Assembly: GCA_003508835.1 (NCBI GenBank)
Contig: PUFA01000116.1
Coordinates: 5,146,001 to 5,210,000 of the forward strand
Length of the DNA: 64,000 bases
Direction of reading: 5' to 3'
Origin: Eonycteris spelaea
Lineage: Eukaryota; Chordata; Mammalia; Chiroptera; Pteropodidae
In this document: piece after piece, positions 52,088 to 63,684 of the stretch
Layout: each line of letters opens with the position of its first letter
Numbering within the stretch: the first letter of the stretch is position 1
The notes under the pieces: generated by a model
The model's database searches: none
What the model was told of the DNA's origin: nothing
What the model saw: the letters and a program-made list of their open reading frames with translations, nothing else
Program-made: the position numbers and the translations under genes

Positions 52088-53041
52088 TCACGTTGCCAGT
52101 TTTGATGTTAATCCAGATAATTTCCCTAACAGTTTCTGCCAGGCCCCCTTCACCTCCTTATTCCTTAGACTGTAAATCATGGGGTTCAGCATGGGCGTCA
52201 AAATGGCATAAAAGAGAGAGATCAGCTTCTCCTGAAGGACAGAGGGGCCGGAGCGGGGCTGGATATAAGTGAAAATGGCCATGCCATAGCACAGGACGAC
52301 CACTGTGAGGTGAGAGGTACAGGTGTGGAAGGCTTTCTTTCTTCCTTCTGTGGACTGAATCTTCACAATGGTGCTGATGATCTTGATATATGACAAGAGA
52401 ACCAAACAGAAAGGTGTCATCAGCAGGACAATGCTAGAAACCATGATTGCAATCTCATTGGAAGAGGTGTCCACACAGGCTAGTCTGACCACAGCTAAGA
52501 GTTCACATGATATGTGATCAATAAACTTGTTTGCACACATGGGCAGCTGAAAGGTGATGGCAGTCTGCATGAAAGAGTTGATAGAGCCACTGACCCAGGA
52601 TGTGATGGCCAACCTAGCACAGAGCCCTCCATGCATGATGACTGAGTACCGCAGGGGGTCACACACAGCCACATAGCGGTCATAGGCCATCACCGCCAGT
52701 AGAACAAACTCAATCCCACCCAAGGCCAAGGAGAAAAATAACTGGGATGCACAGCTCACGTATGGGATTACTTTAGGTTCTGCAAGAAGATGCACCAGCA
52801 TCTGAGGGACGATGCTTGTGGCATAAGAGACATCAACGACGGAGAGGTTAGAGAGAAAGAAATACATGGGAGTGTGGAGTCGGCTGTCCAGTCTGATCAG
52901 AAGAACAATGAGGAAGTTTCCCAGCACGGTCACCAGGTATGTGATGGAGAATAAAACAAAGAGAAGGACCCGAGTGTCCCAGTCACTGGACAGGCCGAGG
53001 AGAATAAATTCTTTCGCCCACGTCTGGTTATCTGTTCCCAT
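52088..53041 (-). CDS. OR2F1: Olfactory receptor, OR2F1-like, intact (unit B)
   Basis: A complete 317-residue class II odorant receptor, a seven-helix G-protein-coupled receptor of olfactory neuron cilia; its ligand cannot be read from sequence. Visible features are an N-glycosylation site NQT at residue 5, GN of helix 1 at 41-42, PMYFF at 58-62, Cys97 and Cys179 for the extracellular disulphide, [10 protein letters not shown] at 118-127, SY in helix 5 at 217-218, KAFHTCTSHL at 236-245 and NPMIY in helix 7 at 286-290. Length is normal for the family. The start MGTDNQTW matches that of human OR2F1 as I recall it, and a splice acceptor lies 24 bases upstream. It is the only intact receptor here. 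OR2F2 is the alternative name; the N-terminus and intact DRY motif favour OR2F1. The family call is very secure; the exact orthology is less so because the copies convert each other. Confidence 0.95.
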   Translation of the reverse strand: MGTDNQTWAKEFILLGLSSDWDTRVLLFVLFSITYLVTVLGNFLIVLLIRLDSRLHTPMYFFLSNLSVVDVSYATSIVPQMLVHLLAEPKVIPYVSCASQLFFSLALGGIEFVLLAVMAYDRYVAVCDPLRYSVIMHGGLCARLAITSWVSGSINSFMQTAITFQLPMCANKFIDHISCELLAVVRLACVDTSSNEIAIMVSSIVLLMTPFCLVLLSYIKIISTIVKIQSTEGRKKAFHTCTSHLTVVVLCYGMAIFTYIQPRSGPSVLQEKLISLFYAILTPMLNPMIYSLRNKEVKGAWQKLLGKLSGLTSKLAT

Positions 53042-53078
53042 TTAAAAAATGTGAGGATTATTAATCTGCAGAGAGAGT
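53042..53078 (-). other. 3' splice site and 5' UTR of the OR2F unit B coding exon
   Basis: Reading the minus strand toward the start codon, a pyrimidine run CTCTCTCTGCAG ends with AG at 53067-53066. The coding exon would then begin at 53065, 24 bases before the ATG. The same site is present at 39691-39690 in unit A. OR genes typically have non-coding exons spliced to a single coding exon, and this fits. No transcript evidence is available here. Confidence 0.7.
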
Positions 53079-53179
53079 CAGAAATAACAGAAGCTGTTGA
53101 ATTACAAAACCATAAGAACAATTTTTTATCAATACCTGCTATAACAACTGGCCGGCCTTAGCCAGATGTTTCAGATCAT

Positions 53180-54620
53180 TTACAGGTCATCATGACAGGC
53201 TGCATTCTGATATTTATTATATGTATTTTGCATCAGAGACAGGTCAGCACCTTAAAGAGGACATGATGTCATCTCAGGGAGATCCAGTTAAAGTTTGGAT
53301 ATAATGCAGTGCAATTTTAGGAGCTCTATTGAAGGTGAAGAGAGTTTGGTAGGTAACAGTGATAGATAAAATGATAAACAATGAAGAAAACCCAATAGTA
53401 AAGTTTAAAAAAACTACCTTAAAAATGTCAACTAGACCCACGTTGATGAAATGGGTAAAGATATTACAAAAGGAAATATTGGAAAGAGGCTGGTGCTTGT
53501 AAAAAGATCTGGAATTAGAGAATGTAGGTTTGAAACCTCATTTTATTTAGCAGCTATGTGATTTTGGTTTAGTGACAAACTTTTAAATATGAAACAGGAT
53601 ATTATAAAACTTGCAAGTCCATTTAAGCTCAGATGTAAGTGATGTTGGAGAAAGTACTCTATGAACTGTCCTGGTAGTAATATTATAGTTGGATGAATAC
53701 CGCCTTGTGGTTGATAAAGTAGCAAATGCGATTTTCCCATGCACGCCCTCCACAAATTCAAGCATAAATAATACGAAGGTATTCTTTAATAAAACTGAGG
53801 GCTTAGGAATGGTTGGGTCACTTCGAGGACATGGAGACCCTTTGTCTTTTTGATGCCCTTTGATCTCTTCAGCTTCAGTGGCATACAATGGGGTACAGGA
53901 TTGTAATTGTATCTTGTTATTTTTATTTTTCTCTTTCCAACCTGCTGCTGTTAAGAATCCATTTTTATATGAGCTCAAAAGAAAGGAAATAAGAGTGAAT
54001 GTCTGACTTTTTACTTATGTGAGAGGAAGGGAAGCAAATGTTTACGGACAGTTTCTTCATGGCCCAAGGCAGAAAAGGTATGAACTCATGAAGGTGTACA
54101 TTAGAACAGAGTTTCTCTTGTGTTTGTTTTGTCCCAAAAGTGCTTTTTCAATGGAACTATATAATACTAATTCTGAACATTAAACAGAAATTGTTTACAT
54201 TTTAAAAAATTTTTTATAGGACTGATTTATTCTTACTATTTCTCCTGACTTACTTAGTTACTAATTTTCCTTGTCTTGCAATGTAAAAATAAGGGAAAAC
54301 AGAGGATAAAAGTACGAAGAGCACTTGAGAGCAGAATAAAGACGCCTGCATTACTCCAAAACCTATAGGAGCCAACCTAGGGGCTTTGAGTAGAAAGGTG
54401 AAGACTGTCTACACTTCGACACTCTCACCTGATAACAACAATACAAACAAACAAACAAACAAAACAAGTAGTTCCAGAAATGTCCTTTTCTTTCATGGAC
54501 GGTTCACACACATACATTTTTATAAACTTCTTTCCTAATGTCCTCCCCCAAACCTTATCTCCCTTTTCAACAGTTCCTCCTGTACCATCCTATCATGATC
54601 CTTGAGAAAACATCTACTTG
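53180..54620. other. Diverged intron of OR2F unit B, lower part
   Basis: Counterpart of 39804-41260. No genes. Similarity ends near 54620, where unit B has about 2.3 kb that unit A lacks. Confidence 0.55.
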
Positions 54621-56925
54621 TGTCAAAGACTTTCAAATTTAATTCTAAAACCTCAACAAAATATTTGATTCTAAAAAATCTGTTAGCTGTTGTTGAATGT
54701 ATAGATCAGCAGCAGAAAGTAAACATTTGCTTTTCTATTTATTTGGCAAGCATCTATAAAGCGTCATCTTTGCTAAATGCTGGTATTTCAAATTGATTAT
54801 TACACTTCCCTATGCTCAAAGATTTGACCCAACCAAAGAAGAAATGACACAAAACCGACTGTCATCACACATCATTTTTTCCCTCATATGTGCAACTGCC
54901 TGGAGAACATGACAGCCAATGACTCACTGTGTTCCTCTTACAAACCCTGCAAGTATCTCTACTACAGCCTTTATCTCGTTACTAATGAGTAACTCACATC
55001 AGGGAAGGCGGGATCTTCAGGGCATCAGTTTCTGCTTTCCTCTCTGAGTCTCCTAATTCTTCAACTGCAAAATGTGGCTAACATTAGCCAACAGAAAGAG
55101 TGACTGGTGAAATTAAGGAATTGAAAATCCAATGTCCTTTCATCAATGACTTGATTTGGGGTAGGTACCTATTATTTGATAATTGATCTAACCTTTGATT
55201 TGATTTCATGCTCTCTACCTCTTTCAGTGTCTTAGTCCTTCATTTATCTCTCTTTGCCATCCTGGAGTTTCTCTTGCTCCTGAATGACTCTTTTTTTCCT
55301 CGTTACAAAATACAAACAGGCCTCTCATTATGGGGAAAGGAATCTTGACTATTTATGATGCTAAATATTTCTTCCTTACACACCCGGAGTTCTCAAATAA
55401 TAGGCATCTACTTGCTGGGTTTATTTCCTCATAATATTCATCCTTTAAGCCATGGAAAATTGGTTTTAACCTTCCCTAATCTATAGAAAGTGTACTTTAA
55501 GGTCACTCGTGGCTTTCTAGTCATGAAATGTAGCCACTTTCATCTGATTTTTATTGTTTACTTAACTTTTAATGATGTTAACTATTCGCTTCTTCAAACT
55601 CTCAACTCTTAGACACTTTTCTGATTCTCCTCCAATCTATTATTCTTTATCTGCATTCTTGGATAATTTTTCTAAATTCTCCTACTCCATTACTAGGTGC
55701 ATTTTGTAAGATTCTGTGTCACAATTTGAACTCTTCTTTCCATAGTTGGTTTTGTTTCTTTTTTTCCTTGAAGGGCTCGTGATTTCTAACTACAATAATT
55801 ATCAACTCTCTGTGGTTCGCCCTCAATTCTGAATTTATCTCCTAGACTTCTCTCCAAAGGTCTAGATGCTTTTTCCAACAGCTTAATAAATGTTTCGTCA
55901 ATATCTCACCAATGACACCACTCATCTCTCCACACACTCTGTACCCTCCTGACTTCTCTATTAACGGAACTAACGTTCTCCCACTCTCCCAATACATCAA
56001 ATGACTCCTCCCTCCTCCTCACCATCCCACAGAATTCTTTGTTTTCTAATTACATATCTCCCATCTTTCCCACAGAGTTCATTCACATGCTTGCACTCAT
56101 CATAACCATTTTAAATAGTGCCATGGCTTCCTTGTAAATTTACTTGACATAACTTCCTTTTACTCCACAAATCCTACACATTCCCTACAAATTAATCACC
56201 CAAAATACAAATTTATTCACATCACTTTCATGCACAAAAGATCTATGAGATCTAAATATACAGAATGAAGTTCATCTTGGACCAAAGAATCTCCAAACAA
56301 CTCACAATCTGGTCTAACCTTATTTCTAATTTTTATTTTCTGTAGCATTATTACTGTATTGTGTGTTTTACAGCAAAGTATTTTATTAAAATAACTGAAA
56401 TACCTTTCATTGATATGTTAGCTGACTATTTTTTGTCTACCAAGTCTGCTATTTATTTCCAAAGACCATTATCTCATAATCGGTATTATCCAAATATACC
56501 TTCTGTCCACACTCATATAGTCCCTTTTGGGTCTCATGGTAAAGCAACTAGAAATAGTATCTGGAAAGTCAAATGAAAGAGGAACCATGTGTTCACCAGA
56601 TACTCTTAACACACCCGTATTTAATACCATCTCCATCTTACTTTGGGGTCAGCTACATCTAAACAGAGATGGTTTCTATCCTGGTTTAGGATAGAGAATG
56701 GACTAGTGCCTGATAATGTGCTTTGTATCTCATTGCTCCTATCAGGAAGCTACAGCATGGTCTTCTCAGCTCTAACTACTTTATAGGATCTGTAGCTCTC
56801 CTTAAATATGTATTTTTTCATTGAACTCAAAAGCTAAGGGGAAAATGTGGGAATGTTTTCTCCACTTGTCTGCACAAACACAACAAAAACCTCTTAGTAC
56901 AGGGTTAAACATGCAGTTGATATCA
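54620..56925. other. Segment present only in OR2F unit B
   Basis: Unit A goes from AACATCTGCTTG (about 41270) to TGTTGAACAATG (about 41290) almost directly, while unit B has about 2.3 kb between the matching words. No gene. A MIR-like stretch lies near 55040-55110; the rest is pyrimidine-rich and I assign no repeat family. It could be an insertion in B or a deletion in A. Confidence 0.6.
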
Positions 56926-57479
56926 AAAGCAAGTATTGAACAATGGCCAAATCTACTCAAGTGTGTTTTGAGTTCTCTTTTCAGTATGTCCTAACTCTGC
57001 CTACTTTATCTTTTTTGCCAGGTCCACAATGCTCCCTTAATAAACAACAAAATCCTATTTTACATGTTTTGGGTCATCACGTGTTCATACCCAACAAATC
57101 TCAAACATCTCTACAAAGTTTTGAGCTTTCTTTTTCTACTCAAAAATAAACAATCCATGTTGCCTCCTCAGAACACTATTAAATAACGACATACCCTTGT
57201 GGTTCATTTCTTTAGACATTAGCTCCATGAAAGGACTTCTTCATGCGTGTTTTTATAAATTATGGCTGATATAGATAATTATGGCAGATACAAGTAATTA
57301 CCTTGATCATAGCAAATACAGTATACTATGTGACTTAGTATGAAAGGTGAAAGGTGCCATAGATATATTCTACAAAAAAAAAAAATTCTCTCCTTAAAGT
57401 ATTGCTACTAGTGCCTGAAATCTGTTACTTTTACGTTGAACACTGTCCTTTTGGTAAAATGTTTAAATATAAAATAATA

Positions 57480-58630
57480 TAGAGAACCCAGAAATAAACC
57501 CATACATATATAGACAACTCATTATAAGAAAGGAGCCAAGAACATGCATTAGAGAAAGAAAAGTTTCTTCGATAAATGATGTTGGGGAAAGTGGACTGTC
57601 ACATACAAAAAAGAAAAAAGAAAAAAAGAAAGAAAGAAAGAAACTAGACCACTACATAAAAATCAACTAAAGATATTAAAGACTTGAAGGTAAGACTTGA
57701 AACCGTAAAATACAACAGAAGAAAACACAGACACTAAGCTTTTGGAGTCGGTCTCAGTGATGTTTTTAGGATTTGACTCCAATGGCAAGGGAAACAAAAA
57801 AAATAAACAAATGAGACTACATCAAACTAAAACGTTTCTGCACAGCAAAGGAAACCATCAGCAAAACAAAAAGACAACCAACTGAATTGAAGAAGGTATT
57901 TGCAAATAATATTTCTGATAAGGGATTAATATCCAAAATATATAAAGAACCCATATAACTCAACAACACACAACCTGATTTTTAAAAATGATCTGAATTG
58001 ATATTTTTCCAAGGAAGACATACACATAGCCAATAGGCATGAAAAGATGTTCAACATCACTACTTACTAGGGAAATGCAAATCAAAACTACAATGAGATA
58101 TCACCACACAGCTGTCAGAATAGCTATTATCAAAAATAATAATAATAATAATAACAAGTGTTGGCAGTGTGTAGAGAAAAAGGAAGTGCTGGACACTGTT
58201 GGTGGGACTAAATTAGTACAGCTGCTATGGAAAACAGTAAGAAGTTTCCTCAAAAAAATTAAAATAGAATTACCATATGATCCAGTTATTCCATTTCTGT
58301 GTGGATCTTGACTATATGCTTAGTGAAATACATCAGATGGAAAAGGACAAAAACTGTAGCATTTCACCCACCAAATACATAGATAACAGAGAACAGATTG
58401 GTAGTGATCAGAAAGGAAAGGAGTAGGGGGAAGATGAAATGGGTAAAAGGGCTGAAATGTATGGGGACGGATGGAAACTAGACTTTAGGTGGTGAGCATG
58501 TAACAGAGTATACAGATACTAAAATACAATGTTATATTCCTGAAACTTATATAATGTTATTAACCAATGTTACCTAAATTGTAAAAGTAAATCAAAACAA
58601 AGAACACTATTCAAGAAAAAATAAATAAAT
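57480..58630 (+). mobile_element. 5'-truncated LINE-1 (end of ORF2 and 3' UTR)
   Basis: Reads as the last part of LINE-1 ORF2 in the plus orientation with typical words such as CATAGCCAATAGGCATGAAAA near 58023 and GAAATGCAAATCAAAACTACAATGAGATATCACC-type text near 58073, interrupted by small repeats. The end is A-rich (58610-58635). Unit A has an uninterrupted site at about 44590, so this copy inserted after the duplication. Confidence 0.85.
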
Positions 58631-59450
58631 GAATAATAGTATTAAATGGGAAGTTTAAAATATGAAGTACCTAATCTTATTGTAAACTAGTATGTGAATG
58701 ATACTAACATGGAGGAAAAGTGAAGGATATGTATGAAGAGGAAAACTAAATTTTCTCAGTTAAAATATTACCTTTTGAGACCTTAGTTAAAAGTACCTCC
58801 ATGTGCCTTCTCCCATTATCCAGTAATTATTACTTAGACAAATAACAGGACTAAAATGTTCCCTTAATGACAAAGAAATAAAGACGAAAATAGGTGTACA
58901 TATTTCTCATATAATCCTTTCACATGACAAAATACACCCATATAAAAGTTAAATTTTTGTCAATCATTATAGGCTTTTTTAAAAAAATCAAATCTATTCA
59001 TTAACTCCATGGAAACTGTTACATTCTTTGGATTATAAAAACTGAAGTAAATTGTAACAAATGATATTTTTCACTCTCTTATACCTCCGTAAATTCAACT
59101 ACAGTAATTTTTCCTATGATTTCAATCTCCTGATATCTGAGAACATCTTCAGCTGAACAAGAAGATGAAGAGTGAAAAAATCAGACAAGCATGCAAGCTG
59201 ATGTTAAAAGCAAAACTAATATTTACCTGGGCACAGGTAGGTGGGGAAGTAGATAAAATTTCTCTTTATCATGTTTCTGCTTTCCTTCTTCTGAGTTTGT
59301 TTTCTAATCCTTCATCTATGAGCCAAATAGTTTCATGTAATCACTACAACTCTTTAAAACAAGGTCTGCCTCCAGTAGAAATGGCCCTAGCTCTAAAATT
59401 GCCATTTTCTCTCCCCATCTTAAAAAGACTATCAAGAGAGTCAAGGTCTT

Positions 59451-60338
59451 AAGTCAAGTTAAATACATTTCTTTTTAATTAAGACATAAATGACATATAA
59501 CATTATATTATTTTCAGGTATATAACATAAAGATTTGATATTTATATATGTTGCAAAATGATCACAGTAAGTCTAGTTCACATTAACATCCATCCACAGT
59601 TACATTATTTTTCTTACGATGAGAACTTTTAAGATCTACTCTCTTAGCAACTTTAAAATATCCAATATAGTATTATTAAATACAGTCACCATTCTGTACA
59701 TTACATCTCATGACTTATTTTATAACTGGAAGTTTGTACCATTTGGTTACCTTCACCCATTTGGCCCACCTCTGACAACCATGAATCTGGTCTTTATATC
59801 TATTTGTTTGGGTTATTTTATTTTGTTTTAGATTTCACATATCAGTGAGATCATACAATATTTGTCTCTCTCTGTCAGACCGTTTTCACTTAGAGTAATA
59901 CCCTCGAGCTCCATCCATGTTATTACAAATGCCAAGATTTCCTTCGTTATAGCTGAATAATATTCCACTGTATGTACGTAAAACATACACACGTGATGTG
60001 TGTATATATGATGTGTGTAAATATCACACTATATTTTCTTTATCCACTGATGGATATCTAACGTTGCTTTCTTGTCTTAGCTACTGTAAATAATGCTGCA
60101 ATAAACATGGAAATGCATATATCTTTTCAAGTCAGTGTTTTCTTTCCTTTAAATATATACCCAGAAGTGGAATTGCTGGGTCATACGGTAGTTCTGCTTT
60201 TAATTTTCAAAGGGACTTCCATTCTGTTTTCCACAGTTATTGTACCAATTTACATTTCCAACAACGTGCATGGGTTCCCTTTTCTTCACATCCTCATGAA
60301 CATTTGTTATTTCTTTAAGTCAAGTTAAACATATTTCT
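59451..60338 (-). mobile_element. LINE-1 3' fragment with target-site duplication
   Basis: Antisense LINE-1 3' end (tttttaattaagacata at the lower side, ORF2 end text at the upper side). It is flanked by a repeated word, TAAGTCAAGTTAAATACATTTCT (59450-59472) and a near copy at 60316-60338. Absent from the matching part of unit A, so younger than the duplication. Confidence 0.85.
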
Positions 60339-61354
60339 AATGGTAAGTTCTTGAGCAGTGATTTTTGGTAAAATTTGTAAACATCTAGTACTTTGGGATC
60401 ATGGAAATCAGCATTTCCTAACCGGTCAATTATAATTTACTTAAACTCTGACCAGTAGATCTCTCAGATGGGAGCCCTTTCCATGCCTCACTCCCTACAG
60501 CTCTGCAGTGTGCTTGAGAGAAAAGGGTATTAATAGCCCACATAACAATATGGCTTCTCAACATAACATATCCTTTTAGCCTTTTACCACACCCTCCCCA
60601 AACTCCTGCTCTAACACTATTGATAAGGTCTTGAGTATCTACCAGCAACTGCTCATCAAGAAACATGAGCAAATAGACACATAGATAAAATCAAATGAAC
60701 ACTGATAGAGCTTTTCATGTGTTGGCACCACAGAGACAGTCATTATTTTTGGTTCTCTGGTGATAATGTCTTCAGATCCTGTTGTTCACATTTTTAAATC
60801 ACTTTTTAATTACATTTAGTTTCCGCTGCTACTCTATGGACCAACACTCAAAAATACTCAATTAAAATGTGCAAGCATGGAAGTGTCAGGGCTTAACACA
60901 TGGGTGCCTTTTCCACATGCAACATTCAGTGCCACATTTTATTTTCCTACCCTAGTAGTGTACTATACATTTAAAACGATCTAAAATATTTTCCACTTCT
61001 CTTAGCTGGATGTTTCAATAAATTATCTTCCCCTACATAGGAAGATGTATTAATGTGAAGACTCAGGAGGTATGCATACTATAGAACGATGCCTCAGTAT
61101 CTCAACTTCCAGAGTTGCACTGTTATTTCAGAATAATAATCCTTTCCACTATTTATGTCAATTCAAGAGTGCATGGATGAACAAAACTTTGAATCAGCTT
61201 GGATTTTCACATAATCTGTAGTTACTAAGATCCAGTTCCTCTAAAATGTACAAACTTGAAATAAACTTCGATATTTTTTAGCATGACTTCATCCTGTAAA
61301 TGCTCACCTTCTTTATATCTCTTGTCCCCTATAAGTAAGACAGGTATTCTTCTG
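60339..61354. other. Unassigned DNA in OR2F unit B intron
   Basis: No gene or family-assignable repeat is visible. I see no clear counterpart in unit A, where tract 2 starts soon after 45160; so this stretch is a copy-specific gain or loss. Confidence 0.4.
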
Positions 61355-62157
61355 CAGTGCAGCCCCTACAGCCCATTCTAGAGGATCTAACACTGAAATG
61401 AGAGTCAGGAAACCTCAATTCTAGTTCCAGCTCAAAGTCTCTAAGGCTTTGAGCAACCCATTTAACCATCTTATATTGCAAAGTTCTCTCCCTGAAAAAA
61501 CAAATATTTTGAATACATACTCTTAGGAAAATAATTGAGAAAAGATATTTTAAAGAGGCTGACAATTTATCTTTTCTGGAAATGTAATACACGTCTAACT
61601 TCTACTACATGTTCAAAAATATTAATACCTAATTGACTGTTTTACAGATCTTGGCTTGTTTCCTAAGTGTATTCTCCCCTCAAAATGCAGAATTTAACCA
61701 CAGGAACTCCAATTTTTAATTATTACTTATTTGCTTCTCCCCATTCCCCCCACCTCACTCTTTCTCTTTCTCTCTGCCAGTACTAAGTTTGGAATTGAGA
61801 ATCCTATAGAAGAAAAGATAATTAATCATCCAGCTTCTGGAAAGCAGAATTATTTTACTACATTTACCATACTATTTAACGTGACATTTCAACATTCATG
61901 AGTCATATCTCTGATTCAAAGTCCATGACAAATCACATCGGTCCTATTTCTGCCCCTCTGGAAACCTCTGTGCACACCCGCCCTCTGCTGATACCTCTAT
62001 GAGAGCTCTCAAATACTGATCAGTGACAGACAAAATGTCCATGTTTACTTCCGTCTAGGTTTTGAGCTGGTTTCTAAAGAGTGCTACTTTCCAACAAAGT
62101 GACAGACCATGGAGATGAAGCGTCCCAGACTCCTTGGCTCCAGGGCTAAGCACTCAC

Positions 62158-62275
62158 CTGGGACTAAGAGCTGACACTGAGGGAAACTGCTGGGAGGAAG
62201 TTCACAGGTGCCCCCAGCTGGCTCAGAGACAAACCTAATGAAGTGCAGCAGTGGCTGAATTAGCAATGTGTGGCT
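62158..62275 (-). other. Candidate non-coding exon 1 of the intact OR2F gene (unit B)
   Basis: On the minus strand this block ends in CAG followed by GTGAGTGC, a consensus splice donor with the junction between 62158 and 62157. It lies in a 1.07 kb block nearly identical to unit A while the surrounding DNA has diverged. Splicing to the acceptor at 53066 gives an intron of about 9.1 kb. The 5' limit (62275) is arbitrary because no transcription start is visible. A short open frame on the minus strand (62084-62266) runs through it, but it has no known relatives and is probably chance. Confidence 0.5.
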
Positions 62276-62421
62276 GCTGGATTCCCCCCAGGAACTCTAT
62301 GGTTAGAGTGTTAATTGCTGTCACCACTCCCCATTCTCAAGGGCAGGGTCTTAATGCTGCCCAACTTCTCCCTGTGCTGGTCTATTCTTTCCATCCTCCT
62401 CAGCCCACAACAATCCACTGA
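62276..62421 (-). promoter_or_regulatory. Candidate OR2F promoter, unit B
   Basis: This is the part of the near-identical upstream block just before candidate exon 1. It holds a homeodomain core TTAATTG (62311-62317) and a C/G-rich site (about 62281-62293) whose minus strand gives GGGGGGAAT, an imperfect half match to the Olf/EBF consensus. OR promoters commonly carry homeodomain and O/E-like sites near the start site. No TATA box is evident. The assignment is inferred from position, conservation between copies and the motifs. Confidence 0.35.
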
Positions 62422-63680
62422 AACCTATGGTCACTCTAAAAAGTCATTGAAGGCAATATTCTGAGGCAATATCCTCCTCAAATCCAAACCTGATTTCCAG
62501 GACTCATGCCCTGATTCTAGTGAGCAGTGACTAGGCTGGCATCCAAACCCGGTGGAAAACCAATTATCTTTTTCAGCTCCAGGGTGCCCTTACCTTTCCT
62601 TCTAGAGTAAAGAGAGTTATCTACACTCCCCTGAGATATGTGTAAAGGGCTGCAGTGAGCACTGCGAGTGTTGATGGACATCCAAGTACATTTCTCATGA
62701 TATTATTTAAGTTAAAATATAATAGCAATGAATAGAAAGACTGAAGACCCCAAATAAGATGTGCAAAATAGTTTTATGGTCTCCAGGGGGCAGGGGGTAA
62801 AAAGGAAAGGAAAAAGAGGATGTTAAATTCTTAATACAGAGCGTTAACTTCCTGTGCCTCTTCAAATTTTAATATTTAGAAAAAGATTCAGTGTAATTTT
62901 GACAGGATGCACTCACATTACCATTCTCTGATATTCTGCAGGCATCATGCATCCTATTATTAAATCATTTATCCATTTATTAATTTATCTACCAAGTCAA
63001 ATACCCAGTAATTCTCAAAAGCGCCATTTATATATCCTTTCATTACCCAATTGTCTGTCACCATCTCAACACTATCACTCATCCATTTGCTTATCTGTTC
63101 ATCCAGCCATTTATGTATTTCTTCATCCACATGTCAATCTTTTACCTAATATTCATTCATAATCTACCAAATCTTCAATACTCACCCAACATATTGCCCT
63201 TCTGCTCATCCACTAATTTACTCCATCATGGTACCATGGCCTGATATTACAGCACCCAGTGACTCTGACAAAGGTTCTGTGATAGTCCAGGAAATAGAAA
63301 CTAGAGATGCTTCTCATTCCTCACCTGAATTTCTGAACTCACATAGAATTGACAGTACTGGCTGTATATTTCTCTGAAGAAAGCTAGAAAAAGTCCATGG
63401 CTGTGAAGACTTCAGTCACAGTATCCAGAAGTTCACATGACTACTGTTCTTCTGCATTCATTTGCAGACAGCAAAGTTAAGCTCCCAAATTCCAAGATTT
63501 TAACAGAAACTCCACAGCACTCTCAGCCACTCCTGCTCAAAAACATGGCAAATCTTTCTTCTCATTCACCCTCTAACATTCAACATGTTCTATCAACTCT
63601 TACTTTGAAAACAAGGGTCCTTAGGACTTTGATTAAATTTAGCTTTCAATCTTAGAAATCATCTCTCTTTCTACACGTAC
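62422..63680. other. Diverged upstream DNA of OR2F unit B
   Basis: Aligns with 46343-47640 at reduced identity, with one better-kept stretch near 63225-63310 (matching 47195-47290). No genes are supported. Confidence 0.5.
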
Positions 63681-63684
63681 ACAT

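Larger units (their letters stand above)
51934..53179. repeat. Duplicated tract 1, unit B copy (OR2F coding exon and flanks)
   Basis: Partner of 38561-39803. The edges of near-identity are abrupt: below 51934 there is no visible match to unit A, and above 53179 the match falls to an estimated three quarters identity with many small gaps. Confidence 0.9.
61355..62421. repeat. Duplicated tract 2, unit B copy (non-coding, upstream)
   Basis: Partner of 45276-46342, same length apart from two compensating 1-base indels (in an A run and in GGTTTTG). It sits 8.3 to 9.4 kb upstream of the intact OR2F start codon. Confidence 0.9.
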
